In this document: one piece after another, positions 54,851 to 64,000 of the stretch
How the letters are laid out: every line of letters starts with the position of its first letter
Position numbering within the stretch: the first letter of the stretch is position 1
Assembly (NCBI RefSeq): GCF_958304185.1
Contig: NZ_OY284433.1
Coordinates: 1,860,001-1,924,000, forward strand
Length of the DNA stretch: 64,000 nucleotides
Origin: an uncultured Erythrobacter sp.
GTDB taxonomy: Bacteria; Pseudomonadota; Alphaproteobacteria; Sphingomonadales; Sphingomonadaceae
Direction: 5' to 3'
Program-made: the position numbers and the translations under genes
Notes under the pieces: model-generated
What the model was told of the DNA's origin: nothing
Database searches by the model: none
Seen by the model: only the letters and a program-made list of their open reading frames with translations

Positions 54851-55894
54851 CTATTCGCTTCCCACCGCTTCCGCAATGCCAGCAAACCCGTCGCGCCGCA
54901 TCAGCCGCTCCAGTCCGCGTACAATCTGCGCGCCAAGGCCGGGGCCTTCGTAGACCATCGCTGAGTAAAGCTGCACCAGACTGGCCCCTGCGCGGATGCG
55001 CTCCCACGCGTGCTCGGCGGTGGCGATGCCGCCGACGCCGACCAGCGGGATCGCCGCCCCGGTCGCCTTGCGGAAATCGCGCAGGCGCTGGGTCGCCAAG
55101 CTGCGCAGCGGCGCGCCCGACAGCCCGCCGGTCTCACCTGCATGGTGCGATCGCAGCGCGGGGCGGCTGATCGTGGTGTTCGACACCACCAGCGCGCCCA
55201 GCCGCTTGTCGATGGCGATGCGGGCGATGGCGTCGATATCGGCAGGCTCGAGATCGGGCGCGACCTTGAGGAAGATCGGCGGCGGCGCGGACGGCACGGC
55301 TTCATCGCGCGCCGCAATCACCGCGTCGATCAAAGCGCTCAGCGCGCCCTCATCCTGAAGCGCGCGCAGGCCCGGGGTGTTGGGCGAGGACACGTTCACG
55401 CAGAGATAGCTCGAAAATGGAGCCATCAGCCTCGCCATCACCGCATAGTCGGCGATGCGGTCAGCCGAATCCTTGTTGGCGCCGATGTTGACCGCCACGA
55501 TCCCCGGCCGTCCGGCCCGTGCACGCAGCCGCGTCAGCGCCGCCTCTGCGCCGCCATTGTTGAACCCCATCCGGTTGATCACGGCCTGATCCTCGACCAG
55601 CCGGAACAGGCGCGGCTTGGGATTGCCCGCTTGCGGCAGCGGGGTGATCGAGCCGACCTCGGTGAAGCCGAAGCCCAGCCCGAGCAGCGCGTCGGGAACC
55701 TCGGCATCCTTGTCAAAACCTGCCGCCACGCCGACCGGATTGGGGAAGGTCAGCCCCGCCACCTCCACCGCCAACGGCCCGCCTGCCGCCGCCGGCGCAC
55801 GGCGCGGCAGGGCTGTGAGGGAGCGGATCGCCAGGCGGTGTCCGGTTTCCGAATCGAGAGCGAACAGGGCGGGCTTAATCAGGCGAAACAGCAT
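54851..55894 (-). CDS. pyrD: Dihydroorotate dehydrogenase (quinone, class 2)
   Basis: 347 aa. N-terminal membrane-associating helices (FRLIKPALFALDSETGHRLA), FMN barrel with NPVGVAAGFDKDAEV, NRMGFNNGGAEA, CVNVSSPNTPGLR (catalytic Ser of class 2) and LVGVGGIATAEHAWERI. It passes electrons to quinone in pyrimidine synthesis. It precedes ggt with 10 bp between genes. Confidence 0.96.
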   Translation of the reverse strand: MLFRLIKPALFALDSETGHRLAIRSLTALPRRAPAAAGGPLAVEVAGLTFPNPVGVAAGFDKDAEVPDALLGLGFGFTEVGSITPLPQAGNPKPRLFRLVEDQAVINRMGFNNGGAEAALTRLRARAGRPGIVAVNIGANKDSADRIADYAVMARLMAPFSSYLCVNVSSPNTPGLRALQDEGALSALIDAVIAARDEAVPSAPPPIFLKVAPDLEPADIDAIARIAIDKRLGALVVSNTTISRPALRSHHAGETGGLSGAPLRSLATQRLRDFRKATGAAIPLVGVGGIATAEHAWERIRAGASLVQLYSAMVYEGPGLGAQIVRGLERLMRRDGFAGIAEAVGSE

Positions 55895-56017
55895 GGGTTG
55901 GCGCCTATGTCAGCACGTCCAGCATGTCGAGCAAATCGGCCTGAATCGGGACTGCGCCGCACGATTTTAACCTTTGTTAGATTTTGGCGGGTTTTCCCGC
56001 TGATTTGGGGGGATTTC

Positions 56018-56119
56018 GTGTCGCTTGCATACAATCCCGCGGCTGATTTGCAGGTTATTCGACTTTTGCGACCCGAAGGGCTCGGAGCAGCAATGCAAAG
56101 AGTTCCTCAACTCAGATAG
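56018..56119 (+). CDS. Possible 33-aa small protein
   Basis: GTG start at 56018 with GGGGGG ending five bases upstream, then 33 codons ending in TAG. The peptide begins MSLAYNPAADLQVIRLLRPE. Its stop abuts the intrinsic terminator stem at 56118. Upstream at 55987-56000 is a GCGGG-tttt-CCCGC hairpin. It could be a small protein, a leader peptide or an unrelated small RNA; the 280-bp gap between pyrD and the AraC gene has nothing else. No homologue known to me. Confidence 0.35.
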   Translation: MSLAYNPAADLQVIRLLRPEGLGAAMQRVPQLR

Positions 56120-56152
56120 GCGGCGTTCCCGATGGAGCGCCGCCTCTTTTTT
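56118..56152 (+). terminator. Intrinsic terminator
   Basis: AGGCGGCG (56118-56125) pairs with CGCCGCCT (56138-56145), a 12-nt loop, followed by CTTTTTT. It lies between the 33-codon ORF and the AraC-family gene and points on the plus strand. Confidence 0.85.
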
Positions 56153-56175
56153 GTCCTGTTTGGATTGGGAAAAAA

Positions 56176-57123
56176 ATGTGGCATCAGGGGTTCATCGACA
56201 TCATGGACGCCCGCCTCACCTCTTCAGAAATGACCAATGGCCTGCCGGGAGGGGAGCAACGGCTTACCTCTGCGGCCCTGATTGCCGTCGATTATATTGC
56301 ACCGCCCGCGCCAATCGCGCCCTTTGTGACCACGCTCTACCACTTCCGCTGCGACGAGCCGGTGATCCGCGACATCCATCCTGCTGCGATTGGCAATCTG
56401 TGCCTGTTTCCGCATGGCACGGGCGAGATGCTGTTTGCCCAAGGGCACCGCGATCCCAATCACACAGTCGGCCTGATGACGCCGCTGTCACGCGCTACGC
56501 CGATCGTGGTCGAAGGACCGTTCCATGCCTTTGGCGCGGCGCTGACGCCAGTGGGCTGGGCGGCGTTGACCGGGCTTCACGCCGGGCAATGCCGTGACCG
56601 GCTGCTGCCTGCCTCCAGCGTGCTCGGCCCGGAGATCGATGCCCTGGGTGAGCGGTTGATAGCCGCCTATCGGCAGGGCACGATGAGCGGGCGGGACTGC
56701 GCCATCGCAGTTGGCGACTTTATCGAACGCAACATCAAACCGATCAACCCGCGCCATCTTGAACTGGTCGCGGCGACCGGCCGCTGGCTGAGCGCATCGT
56801 TCAATCCCGAAATCAGCGAACTTGCCGGGGTCGCAGGCTATTCGGGCCGGCAGGTGCAGCGGTTGGTTGAACGCTATTTCGGCCTACCCCCGCGTGCCTT
56901 GGCCCGCAAATATCGCGCCTTGCGTGCCGCCGCGCTGCTTTCGGCCCCGCAATTGTCGATGGAGGACGAAGCCGCGATTTCCGAAGCCTTCTTCGATCAA
57001 CCACACATGATCCGCGAAATCGCGCATTTCGTCGGCCGCACACCGACGCGGCTCACCGACGCGAGCACCCCCTATCTCGCCGAGATGATCGACGGACGAA
57101 ACCTGCGCGAACTCGACGTCTGA
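56176..57123 (+). CDS. AraC-family transcriptional regulator
   Basis: 315 aa (ATG 56176, GGGA upstream; ATG 56203 possible). The N-terminal ~190 residues look like a beta-barrel sensory domain (IAPFVTTLYHFRCDE, GNLCLFPHGTGEMLF). The C-terminal part (about 200-290) has two helix-turn-helix units: ISELAGVAGYSGRQVQRLVERY and the degenerate EAFFDQPHMIREIAHFVGRT. It would control genes in response to a small molecule. A terminator separates it from the upstream ORF and 90 bp separates it from the suf regulator; its targets are not evident. Confidence 0.87.
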   Translation: MWHQGFIDIMDARLTSSEMTNGLPGGEQRLTSAALIAVDYIAPPAPIAPFVTTLYHFRCDEPVIRDIHPAAIGNLCLFPHGTGEMLFAQGHRDPNHTVGLMTPLSRATPIVVEGPFHAFGAALTPVGWAALTGLHAGQCRDRLLPASSVLGPEIDALGERLIAAYRQGTMSGRDCAIAVGDFIERNIKPINPRHLELVAATGRWLSASFNPEISELAGVAGYSGRQVQRLVERYFGLPPRALARKYRALRAAALLSAPQLSMEDEAAISEAFFDQPHMIREIAHFVGRTPTRLTDASTPYLAEMIDGRNLRELDV

Positions 57124-57171
57124 GCGCGGGCCGCATTGGCGGTTGTAATGCGAGCAAAATGCTCCTAATTC

Positions 57172-57198
57172 CAATTCGGACTGATTCCGTCCGAATTG
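57172..57198 (+). promoter_or_regulatory. Palindromic operator upstream of the suf regulator
   Basis: CAATTCGGAC, a 7-bp spacer (tgattcc), then GTCCGAATTG: a perfect 10+7+10 inverted repeat ending 14 bp before the regulator ATG. A smaller repeat GAGCA-aaa-TGCTC is at 57152-57164. Position and symmetry fit self-repression by the Rrf2 protein encoded next. Confidence 0.7.
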
Positions 57199-57212
57199 AG
57201 AACCGCTCGCAA

Positions 57213-57649
57213 ATGCGCCTGTCCAACCTTGCCGATTATGCCGTCATCACGATGTGCCAGGCCGCCGCGCATTGCGGCGATGGGCGAGTCAGCGCGGCCG
57301 AACTGGCGGCGGAAACTGGCTTGCCGGTGCCGACCGTGCAGAAGCTGGTGTCGAAGCTGACGGCAGCGGGCCTGCTCCGCTCGGTTCGCGGTGCGCACGG
57401 CGGCTTGCAGCTCGGCCGCCCGGCAGCGGCGATCACGGTCGCCGATATTGTCGAGGCGATAGAGGGCCGCATTGCGCTCACCGCATGCGTCGATCACACG
57501 CCATGCGATTTCGAGACCGGCTGCAACATGAAACCGCATTGGCCGATCATCAACAACGCGCTGCGCGGGGCGCTGGCGGGCATCACCCTCGCCCAGCTGC
57601 GCGGCCCCGTCGCGCCTGCGCCGACCCCCATTATCGAGGAAACCCTCTC

Positions 57650-57653
<4 letters not shown>
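57213..57653 (+). CDS. Rrf2/IscR-family regulator of the suf operon
   Basis: 146 aa from ATG 57213. Winged helix near residues 8-62 ([30 protein letters not shown]) and three cysteines, Cys92, Cys98 and Cys104, at exactly the positions of the [2Fe-2S] ligands in E. coli IscR. It senses Fe-S status and represses or activates the operon it heads. Its stop overlaps the sufB ATG. Could be called SufR or IscR-like. Confidence 0.93.
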
Positions 57654-59142
<1,489 letters not shown>

Positions 59143-59146
<4 letters not shown>

Positions 59147-59385
59147 TCAAGGTCTTGGTCGACACGGTGGACGACAAGGACGAAGAAACTCGACTAAGTG
59201 ACTACTTCGTTTTCGAGACGCTGCCTCGAGTTGGGGATGAACTTTTTGTTCAATCGGGCCAAAGGCGCTGGAACGTTGAGGTAACTTGGGTCCGCCATTT
59301 TGCCGTTCCGCAGAAACCTGGTGATTGGGAAGGCCGCGAAACAGTGCTCGGCTGCCGCACCATTGAAGTATTTGAGATAAAATGA
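59143..59385 (+). CDS. AT-richer 80-aa protein embedded in the suf operon
   Basis: 80 aa. GTG 59143 overlaps the sufB stop (GTGA), and its own stop overlaps the next ATG. It is small and acidic, with [19 protein letters not shown] and [14 protein letters not shown], a pattern (LPRVGDE...V..V.H) that I have seen in small mobile proteins of unknown role. Base use is near half GC, unlike the GC-rich neighbours, so this is likely a recent insertion that kept the operon's coupling. Function unknown. Confidence 0.68.
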
Positions 59386-59948
59386 CCACCCGCAAAACCC
59401 TCGCCCTCAACCCCGAGGCCACCACCGCCGAAGCCCCCGCGCTCAAGAAGAAGGGCCGCGGGTGGGAGATTTCGGACAAGCGCCTCGACGCCCTGCACGA
59501 ACAGGCGCGCGAGCTGCGGCGGCATTCGTCCGAGGCGCACAAGGCGCTGGCTGAGAAGTTCTCCAAGGCCGATCTGGGCCGCTACACCTTCAAACGCTTC
59601 GCCGTGGTCGGCAGCGCGATTGTCGATTTCAACTGCCACAACCTCGGCCTCGCGCTCGCGATTGACGAGGAGGGGCAGAACGATGCTCTCGTCAAACGGC
59701 GCGACAAGAGCCTCGAAAGCGTCGGCATCAAGGTGATGCGGATCGCGGCCAGCGACATCCTCTCCGATATCGACGCCGTGCTGAAACAGCTCACCCAGGT
59801 GATGCGCGACCGGATCGAGGAGCGCAAAACCGCCGCCCGCGCGCACAAGGCGGCCAACCCCAAGCAGACCTATTCGCGCCCCAAGCCGCCCCCCGGCGAC
59901 AGGGACGCAGCCCCCACCCGCAACCCCAAGCCCCGGAGCCGCACTTGA
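59382..59948 (+). CDS. DUF559-like (restriction-endonuclease-fold) protein
   Basis: 188 aa. Central GRYTFKRFAVVGSAIVDFNC and LALAIDEEGQND, then GIKVMRIAASDIL match the DUF559 pattern (F.R...G..IVDF.C....L.IE.DG.QH) of very-short-patch-repair-like nucleases; the catalytic Asp (in VDF) and Glu (in DEEGQND) are roughly conserved, although the usual DG.QH is altered. Basic tail rich in Pro, Arg and Lys. Coupled by ATGA to its upstream neighbour and by TTGA downstream. Confidence 0.72.
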   Translation: MTTRKTLALNPEATTAEAPALKKKGRGWEISDKRLDALHEQARELRRHSSEAHKALAEKFSKADLGRYTFKRFAVVGSAIVDFNCHNLGLALAIDEEGQNDALVKRRDKSLESVGIKVMRIAASDILSDIDAVLKQLTQVMRDRIEERKTAARAHKAANPKQTYSRPKPPPGDRDAAPTRNPKPRSRT

Positions 59949-60469
59949 TCTTTGCCACTCTCCTTGCCCCCCTCCTCGCCCTGCAATCGGCTGGCGAGGC
60001 TGTTGTCGCGATCAAGAACGACAACCCGGAAACCTGGTCGGTGGAATATCCGCGCCTGATCCAGCCCTATGTGGCCGATTACCGCCGCTGCCTCACCGTC
60101 GCCAACCGGCGCATCGCGGGGACCGCCGATTTCGAGCGGCAGCACGCGCTTGACGTGACCCGTTGCGCGGAGACGAAAGCCGCCGCCATCGCCAAATCGA
60201 ACGCCGATCTTGCCGGGGCCAAGACCACCTTGAGCGCTGAACAGGTGAACACCCTGTTCGACAATATCGGCAAGATCCACGTCGCGCGCGGGCGCGATCT
60301 CGACCAGCAATTCACCTCGCGCATGACCGGCGCGGCCGCGGCGAGCGATGCCTATGACGCCGCCCGGCCCAAGGGTCTGGTGATTGAGCTGCGCGATGCC
60401 AGCGTGGTCAAGGCCCGCACCGACGCGACCGCGCCCGGTGCGACCAACGAAGACAAGGACTCCAAGTAA
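59945..60469 (+). CDS. Unknown exported protein in the suf operon
   Basis: 174 aa starting at TTG 59945 (TTGA overlap). A short signal peptide (FATLLAPLLALQSAGEA), then a helical domain with one Cys pair (DYRRCLTVAN and DVTRCAETKA) about 22 residues apart, suggesting a disulfide and periplasmic location. No family recognised. Why a periplasmic protein is translated between SufB and SufC is unclear. Confidence 0.7.
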   Translation: MIFATLLAPLLALQSAGEAVVAIKNDNPETWSVEYPRLIQPYVADYRRCLTVANRRIAGTADFERQHALDVTRCAETKAAAIAKSNADLAGAKTTLSAEQVNTLFDNIGKIHVARGRDLDQQFTSRMTGAAAASDAYDAARPKGLVIELRDASVVKARTDATAPGATNEDKDSK

Positions 60470-61212
60470 TGTTGACCATCACCGATCTGCACGCCTCGGT
60501 TGGCGATAAGCCGATCCTCAAGGGCCTGACGCTGGACGTGCCTGCGGGCGAGATCCACGCGATCATGGGCCCCAACGGCGCGGGCAAATCGACGCTGGCG
60601 AATGTGCTGGGCGGCAAGCCGGGTTACGCGGTCACGGGCGGAAGCGTGATGTTCCGCGGGCAGGATCTGTTCGCGTTGGAACCGCATGAACGCGCGGCGG
60701 CTGGCCTGTTCCTCGGCTTTCAGTATCCGGTCGAAATCCCGGGCGTCTCCAACGTCCAGTTCCTGCGTGAGGCCCTCAACGCCCAGCGCCGGGCGCGCGG
60801 GGAAGAACCGCTGAGCGGCGGCGAGTTTCTGAAGCTGGCCAAGGACAAGGCCGGGCTGCTCAAGATGGACATGGACATGCTCAAGCGGCAGGTGAATGTC
60901 GGCTTCTCCGGCGGCGAAAAGAAGCGCGCCGAAATGGTGCAGATGGGCATCCTCGACCCGGCCTTTGCGGTGCTGGATGAAACCGACAGCGGCCTCGATA
61001 TCGATGCGCTGCGGATCGTGGGCGCAGGCATCAATTCCATCATGCGCTCGCCCGACAAGGCCGTGCTGCTGATCACCCACTACCAGCGCCTGCTCGACGT
61101 CGTGCGCCCCGACAAGGTCAGCATCCTCGCAGGCGGCCGGATCGTCGAGACCGGCGGCCCGGACCTCGCCCTGCGGCTTGAGGCCGAAGGTTATGATTCG
61201 GTGATGGCATGA
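60469..61212 (+). CDS. sufC: Fe-S assembly ATPase SufC
   Basis: 247 aa. Walker A GPNGAGKST (34-42), ABC signature FSGGEKKR, Walker B AVLDETDSGLD. TAATG junction with the preceding gene. SufC drives conformational change in the SufBCD complex. Confidence 0.96.
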   Translation: MLTITDLHASVGDKPILKGLTLDVPAGEIHAIMGPNGAGKSTLANVLGGKPGYAVTGGSVMFRGQDLFALEPHERAAAGLFLGFQYPVEIPGVSNVQFLREALNAQRRARGEEPLSGGEFLKLAKDKAGLLKMDMDMLKRQVNVGFSGGEKKRAEMVQMGILDPAFAVLDETDSGLDIDALRIVGAGINSIMRSPDKAVLLITHYQRLLDVVRPDKVSILAGGRIVETGGPDLALRLEAEGYDSVMA

Positions 61213-61598
61213 TGATGCTGGCACTTGCCGCCCTAGTGCAACCGGCCGCCGAGCCGGTGGAGGAACCGGTGGCGGACAATGAAATCACGGTGATCGGCCG
61301 CAAGTTGCAGGACTGGCGCGGTACATGGCGGCTTAATGACGGCACGGTGTCGTGCAAGACCCGGCGGTCGACTGGCGACAAGGAGATTGATGCGATCGGA
61401 TGCGACGCCATGGTGCAATGCATCGCGCCCATCTCCCCGGAATTTGCCGCTATTGAAGCAGCCAACCTGCCTAAGGCCGAGGCCCAGCAACGGGCGAACC
61501 TTCTGCTAGAGTCCGCCAAGATCGGCGACTGCGTTTTTGCCAAGCGTGAAGCGGGGATCGCCGCGCTTGCCGCTGAGCGCAGGAGCAAGCGGTCATGA
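61209..61598 (+). CDS. Unknown exported Cys-containing protein
   Basis: 129 aa from ATG 61209 (two further ATGs follow at once). A short N-terminal hydrophobic segment (MLALAALVQPA), then a polar domain: TVIGRKLQDWRGTWRLNDGT, TGDKEIDAIGCDAMVQC and KIGDCVFAKREAG, with four Cys in all. I recall similar hypothetical proteins in Sphingomonadales. Coupled by ATGA on both sides, between sufC and sufD. Function unknown. Confidence 0.75.
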   Translation: MMMLALAALVQPAAEPVEEPVADNEITVIGRKLQDWRGTWRLNDGTVSCKTRRSTGDKEIDAIGCDAMVQCIAPISPEFAAIEAANLPKAEAQQRANLLLESAKIGDCVFAKREAGIAALAAERRSKRS

Positions 61599-62350
61599 GC
61601 GTCGCAACCCTGCCCACCCGCCGGGACGAAGCGTGGCGTTATGCCGATATGGACGCGGTGGCGCGGCTGGGCGTGGCGGCGCTTGACCAGTGGCAGGCGA
61701 TCAACGTCGCCGCTGGCGAGAGCGTGACCCGCTGCATGATCGTCGGCGGAGATGCCCCCGAACTGCACCGCTTCCGTGTCAGCCTGGGGGAAGGCGCAAA
61801 GGCCGCCTTCTTCGTCACCAATCGCGGCGACGACTACACCCGCGTCGAGCTGGAAGTCCGCCTCGCCAAGGGGGCGCATTTCGAATTTGGCGGTGTCACC
61901 ATCGGTGGCGGCTCGGCCACCCGCGAATTCGTGACGCAGGTCATTCACGCAGAGCCTGATGCGACCAGCAACCAGACCGTCCGCGCGGTCCACTGGAACA
62001 CCGGCACCGGCAATTTCCTCGGCGAGATCAAGGTCGCAAGGCACGCGCAGAAGACCGACGCGGCGCAGGATTTCAAGGCCCTGCTGCTGGAAGCAGGCGC
62101 GAGCGCCAACGCCGTCCCACAGCTTGAAATCTTCGCCGACGACGTGAAGTGCGCGCACGGCGCGACGGTCGGCGAACTCGACGAGGCGGCGCGCTTCTAC
62201 ATGATGGCGCGCGGGGTCGATCCGGCCACCGCGCAGCGCCTGCTGGTGCAGGCCTTCATTGGCGATGCCTTCGTGTCGCTGGACGACGAGGCGGAGCGCG
62301 AGACGCTGCTCGAGGCGGCGCTCAGCGCGCTGGAAAGGGCGCGGCTGTGA
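61595..62350 (+). CDS. sufD: Fe-S assembly protein SufD, short form
   Basis: 251 aa, compared with about 420 in E. coli. The conserved C-terminal half is present: GAKAAFFVTNRGDDYTRVEL, VHWNTGTGNFLGEI and FADDVKCAHGATVGELDEA, with Cys and His for complex assembly. Only the N-terminal domain is shortened. ATG 61595 overlaps the preceding stop. Confidence 0.9.
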   Translation: MSVATLPTRRDEAWRYADMDAVARLGVAALDQWQAINVAAGESVTRCMIVGGDAPELHRFRVSLGEGAKAAFFVTNRGDDYTRVELEVRLAKGAHFEFGGVTIGGGSATREFVTQVIHAEPDATSNQTVRAVHWNTGTGNFLGEIKVARHAQKTDAAQDFKALLLEAGASANAVPQLEIFADDVKCAHGATVGELDEAARFYMMARGVDPATAQRLLVQAFIGDAFVSLDDEAERETLLEAALSALERARL

Positions 62351-63573
62351 ACGCCCCCACGACCATCAAGCGCGACCTGCGTGCGGAATACCCCGGCCTC
62401 GTCACGGCCGAGGGTAAGCCGTGGCATTACCTCGACACCGCCGCCACCGCGCAGAAGCCGCGCGCCGTGATCGACGCCATGGCGCGCGCGCTGGGCGAAG
62501 ATTACGCCACCGTCCACCGCGGGGTCTATGCCCGCTCGGCCGAGATGACGCTCGCTTACGAGGCCGCGCGGCGCAAGGTCGCTGGCTTCATCGGCGGCAC
62601 CGAAGACGAACTGATCTTCACCCGCGGCGCGACCGAGGCGATCAATCTGGTTGCCAACACCTGGGGCCGGGCGAACCTGAAGGCCGGTGACCGCATCCTG
62701 CTCTCGCAGCTGGAGCATCATTCGAACATCGTGCCGTGGCAGATGATCGCGCAGCAAACGGGTGCGGTGATCGACGTTTGCCCGCTGACGGCGGACCACC
62801 AGATCGACTTGGGCGCCGCCGAAGCGATGCTGACCGAGGCGCACAAGCTGGTCGCCTTCGGCCATGTCTCCAATGTGCTCGGGAGCGTGCTCGATGCTCC
62901 GCGTGCTGCCGCGCTGGCGCACAAGGTCGGCGCAAAGCTGCTGCTCGACGGGTGCCAGAGCGCGCCGCACATGCCGGTCGATGTCGCCGCGCTGGGCTGC
63001 GATTTCTACGTCTTCTCCGCCCATAAGCTCTACGGCCCGACCGGGATCGGCGCGCTGTGGGCACGGGCCGAGCTGCTCACGGATATGCCCCCGTGGGAAG
63101 GCGGCGGGGCGATGATCGACCGTGTGACGTTCGAACGCACCACCTACGCCTCCGGCCCCCAGCGGTTCGAGGCCGGGACGCCCGCGATCACCGAAGCGAT
63201 CACCTTTGGCGCGGCGGTGGACTACGTCGAGAGCATTGGGCTGGGTCACATCCACGCCAACGAACAGGCGCTGGTCGCCCTCCTGCGCCGCGAGCTTGGG
63301 GCGATGAACGACGTCACCCTGTTCGGCCCCGAGGGCAGCGCCGGGATCGTCAGCTTCACCATCGACGATATTCACCCGCACGACCTCGGCACGATCCTCG
63401 ACGAGGCGAATGTCGCGATCCGCGCCGGGCACCACTGCGCCCAGCCCTTGATGGACTACCTCGGCGTTCCCGCCACTGCACGCGCCAGCTTCGGGGTTTA
63501 CTCCACCGGGGCCGACATCGACGCGCTGATGGCCGGGATCGCTCGCACCCGTAAGATTTTTGGAAAAGGATGA
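62347..63573 (+). CDS. sufS: Cysteine desulfurase SufS
   Basis: 408 aa from GTG 62347 (GTGA overlap with sufD). PLP Lys227 in VFSAHKLYGPTG and catalytic Cys364 in AGHHCAQP, matching the E. coli SufS positions. It supplies persulfide sulfur; SufE, its usual partner, is not in the window. The final gene overlaps its stop. Confidence 0.96.
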   Translation: MNAPTTIKRDLRAEYPGLVTAEGKPWHYLDTAATAQKPRAVIDAMARALGEDYATVHRGVYARSAEMTLAYEAARRKVAGFIGGTEDELIFTRGATEAINLVANTWGRANLKAGDRILLSQLEHHSNIVPWQMIAQQTGAVIDVCPLTADHQIDLGAAEAMLTEAHKLVAFGHVSNVLGSVLDAPRAAALAHKVGAKLLLDGCQSAPHMPVDVAALGCDFYVFSAHKLYGPTGIGALWARAELLTDMPPWEGGGAMIDRVTFERTTYASGPQRFEAGTPAITEAITFGAAVDYVESIGLGHIHANEQALVALLRRELGAMNDVTLFGPEGSAGIVSFTIDDIHPHDLGTILDEANVAIRAGHHCAQPLMDYLGVPATARASFGVYSTGADIDALMAGIARTRKIFGKG

Positions 63574-63578
63574 GAGCG

Positions 63579-64000
63579 ATGGACAGCTCAACCGATCACC
63601 CGGACATGACCAAGCCGCCGCGCGCCCGTGTCGCGGACGCGGTCGATACCGACGCTGCGCCCGAAACCCCGCGCAACCGCGACTATCTCGAAGGCTTCCT
63701 CGCCGCCAAGACCGGCACAGCAGTCGGCGGCGAAGGCAGCGACCTTCAGGCCGACGTGATCGCCGCCCTGCGCGAGATTTTCGATCCGGAAATCCCCGTC
63801 AATATCTACGACCTCGGCCTCATCTATGGCGTCGAGGTGGACGACAACCGCGATGCCACCGTCACCATGACGCTGACGACGCCGCATTGTCCGGTCGCTG
63901 AAAGCATGCCGGGTGAGATCGAGCTGCGCGTTGCGTCCGTGCCGGGGATCCGCGACGCCGAAGTGGTGCTGGTGTGGGAACCCGCTTGGGGCCCGCACAA
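63579..64000 (+). CDS. sufT: SUF-associated DUF59/MIP18 protein SufT (3' end outside window)
   Basis: 140 codons visible. ATG 63579 has AAGGA nine bases upstream; an ATG at 63570 overlapping the sufS stop is possible. The DUF59 domain contains FDPEIPVNIYDLGLIYGVEV and the conserved Cys in TTPHCPVAESM. The first ~60 residues are a poorly conserved acidic extension. SufT helps maturation of Fe-S proteins. It is cut by the window end. Confidence 0.92.
   Translation, partial: MDSSTDHPDMTKPPRARVADAVDTDAAPETPRNRDYLEGFLAAKTGTAVGGEGSDLQADVIAALREIFDPEIPVNIYDLGLIYGVEVDDNRDATVTMTLTTPHCPVAESMPGEIELRVASVPGIRDAEVVLVWEPAWGPH

Overview
The window is GC-rich DNA densely packed with genes from the main chromosome of an alphaproteobacterium, most likely Sphingomonadales, family Erythrobacteraceae (Erythrobacter/Porphyrobacter-like). 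Reasons: a TonB-dependent receptor, a fused pabB-pabC gene, a DUF3576 lipoprotein, the lptE-holA and rnd-lptC-lptA arrangements, a SUF (not ISC) iron-sulfur operon led by an Rrf2 regulator, and short intergenic palindromes of types I associate with this order. Nearly all genes are ordinary core or near-core genes. I see no rRNA, tRNA, CRISPR array, prophage, transposase or integron.

Layout. 1-4454: 3' end of a TonB receptor, a DUF2157/GDYXXLXY membrane pair, and a PstS lipoprotein preceded by a good Pho box. 4692-12013: a 7TM diguanylate cyclase, a thioesterase, an S9 oligopeptidase, an M24 aminopeptidase, a VOC protein and a cupin. 12238-17931: HerA-like ATPase, pabBC, an RluA-type pseudouridine synthase, arfB, rpmG and lolA, followed by a structured region ending in an intrinsic terminator (possible small RNA). 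18289-23673: phoA lipoprotein, xth, ribA (apparently CTG-started), a beta-helix protein and two tiny lipoproteins. 23721-28368: an acyl-CoA cluster (dehydrogenase, class III CoA transferase, thiolase, hydratase). 28365-35595: ppk2, phhA, a small membrane protein, uppP, an M13 peptidase and an ABC exporter. 35776-47432: phaZ, an enoyl-CoA hydratase, ung, rnd-lptC-lptA, holA-lptE-leuS, a DUF3576 lipoprotein, an unknown envelope protein and phaB. 47589-55894: a membrane-anchored HTH regulator, a Ca2+/H+ antiporter, an FMN reductase, an orphan gene, an acyl-CoA synthetase, ggt and pyrD. 56018-64000: a small ORF with terminator, an AraC regulator, then a ten-gene suf operon whose last gene runs off the window.

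How the parts connect. Phosphate handling recurs (pstS with Pho box, phoA, ppk2), as do storage polymer and acyl-CoA metabolism (phaZ, phaB, thiolase, CoA ligase) and LPS export (lptC, lptA, lptE, with lptB absent). The most unusual part is the suf operon: nine consecutive start/stop junctions overlap or nearly touch, and four non-SUF genes (an AT-richer 80-aa protein, a DUF559 nuclease-like protein and two exported proteins) are embedded between sufB, sufC and sufD. The other notable non-coding signals are two 94-bp dispersed elements with two conserved hairpins (12136 and 51006), three 80-bp mirror-ended repeats, and a perfect 10+7+10 palindrome in front of the suf regulator.
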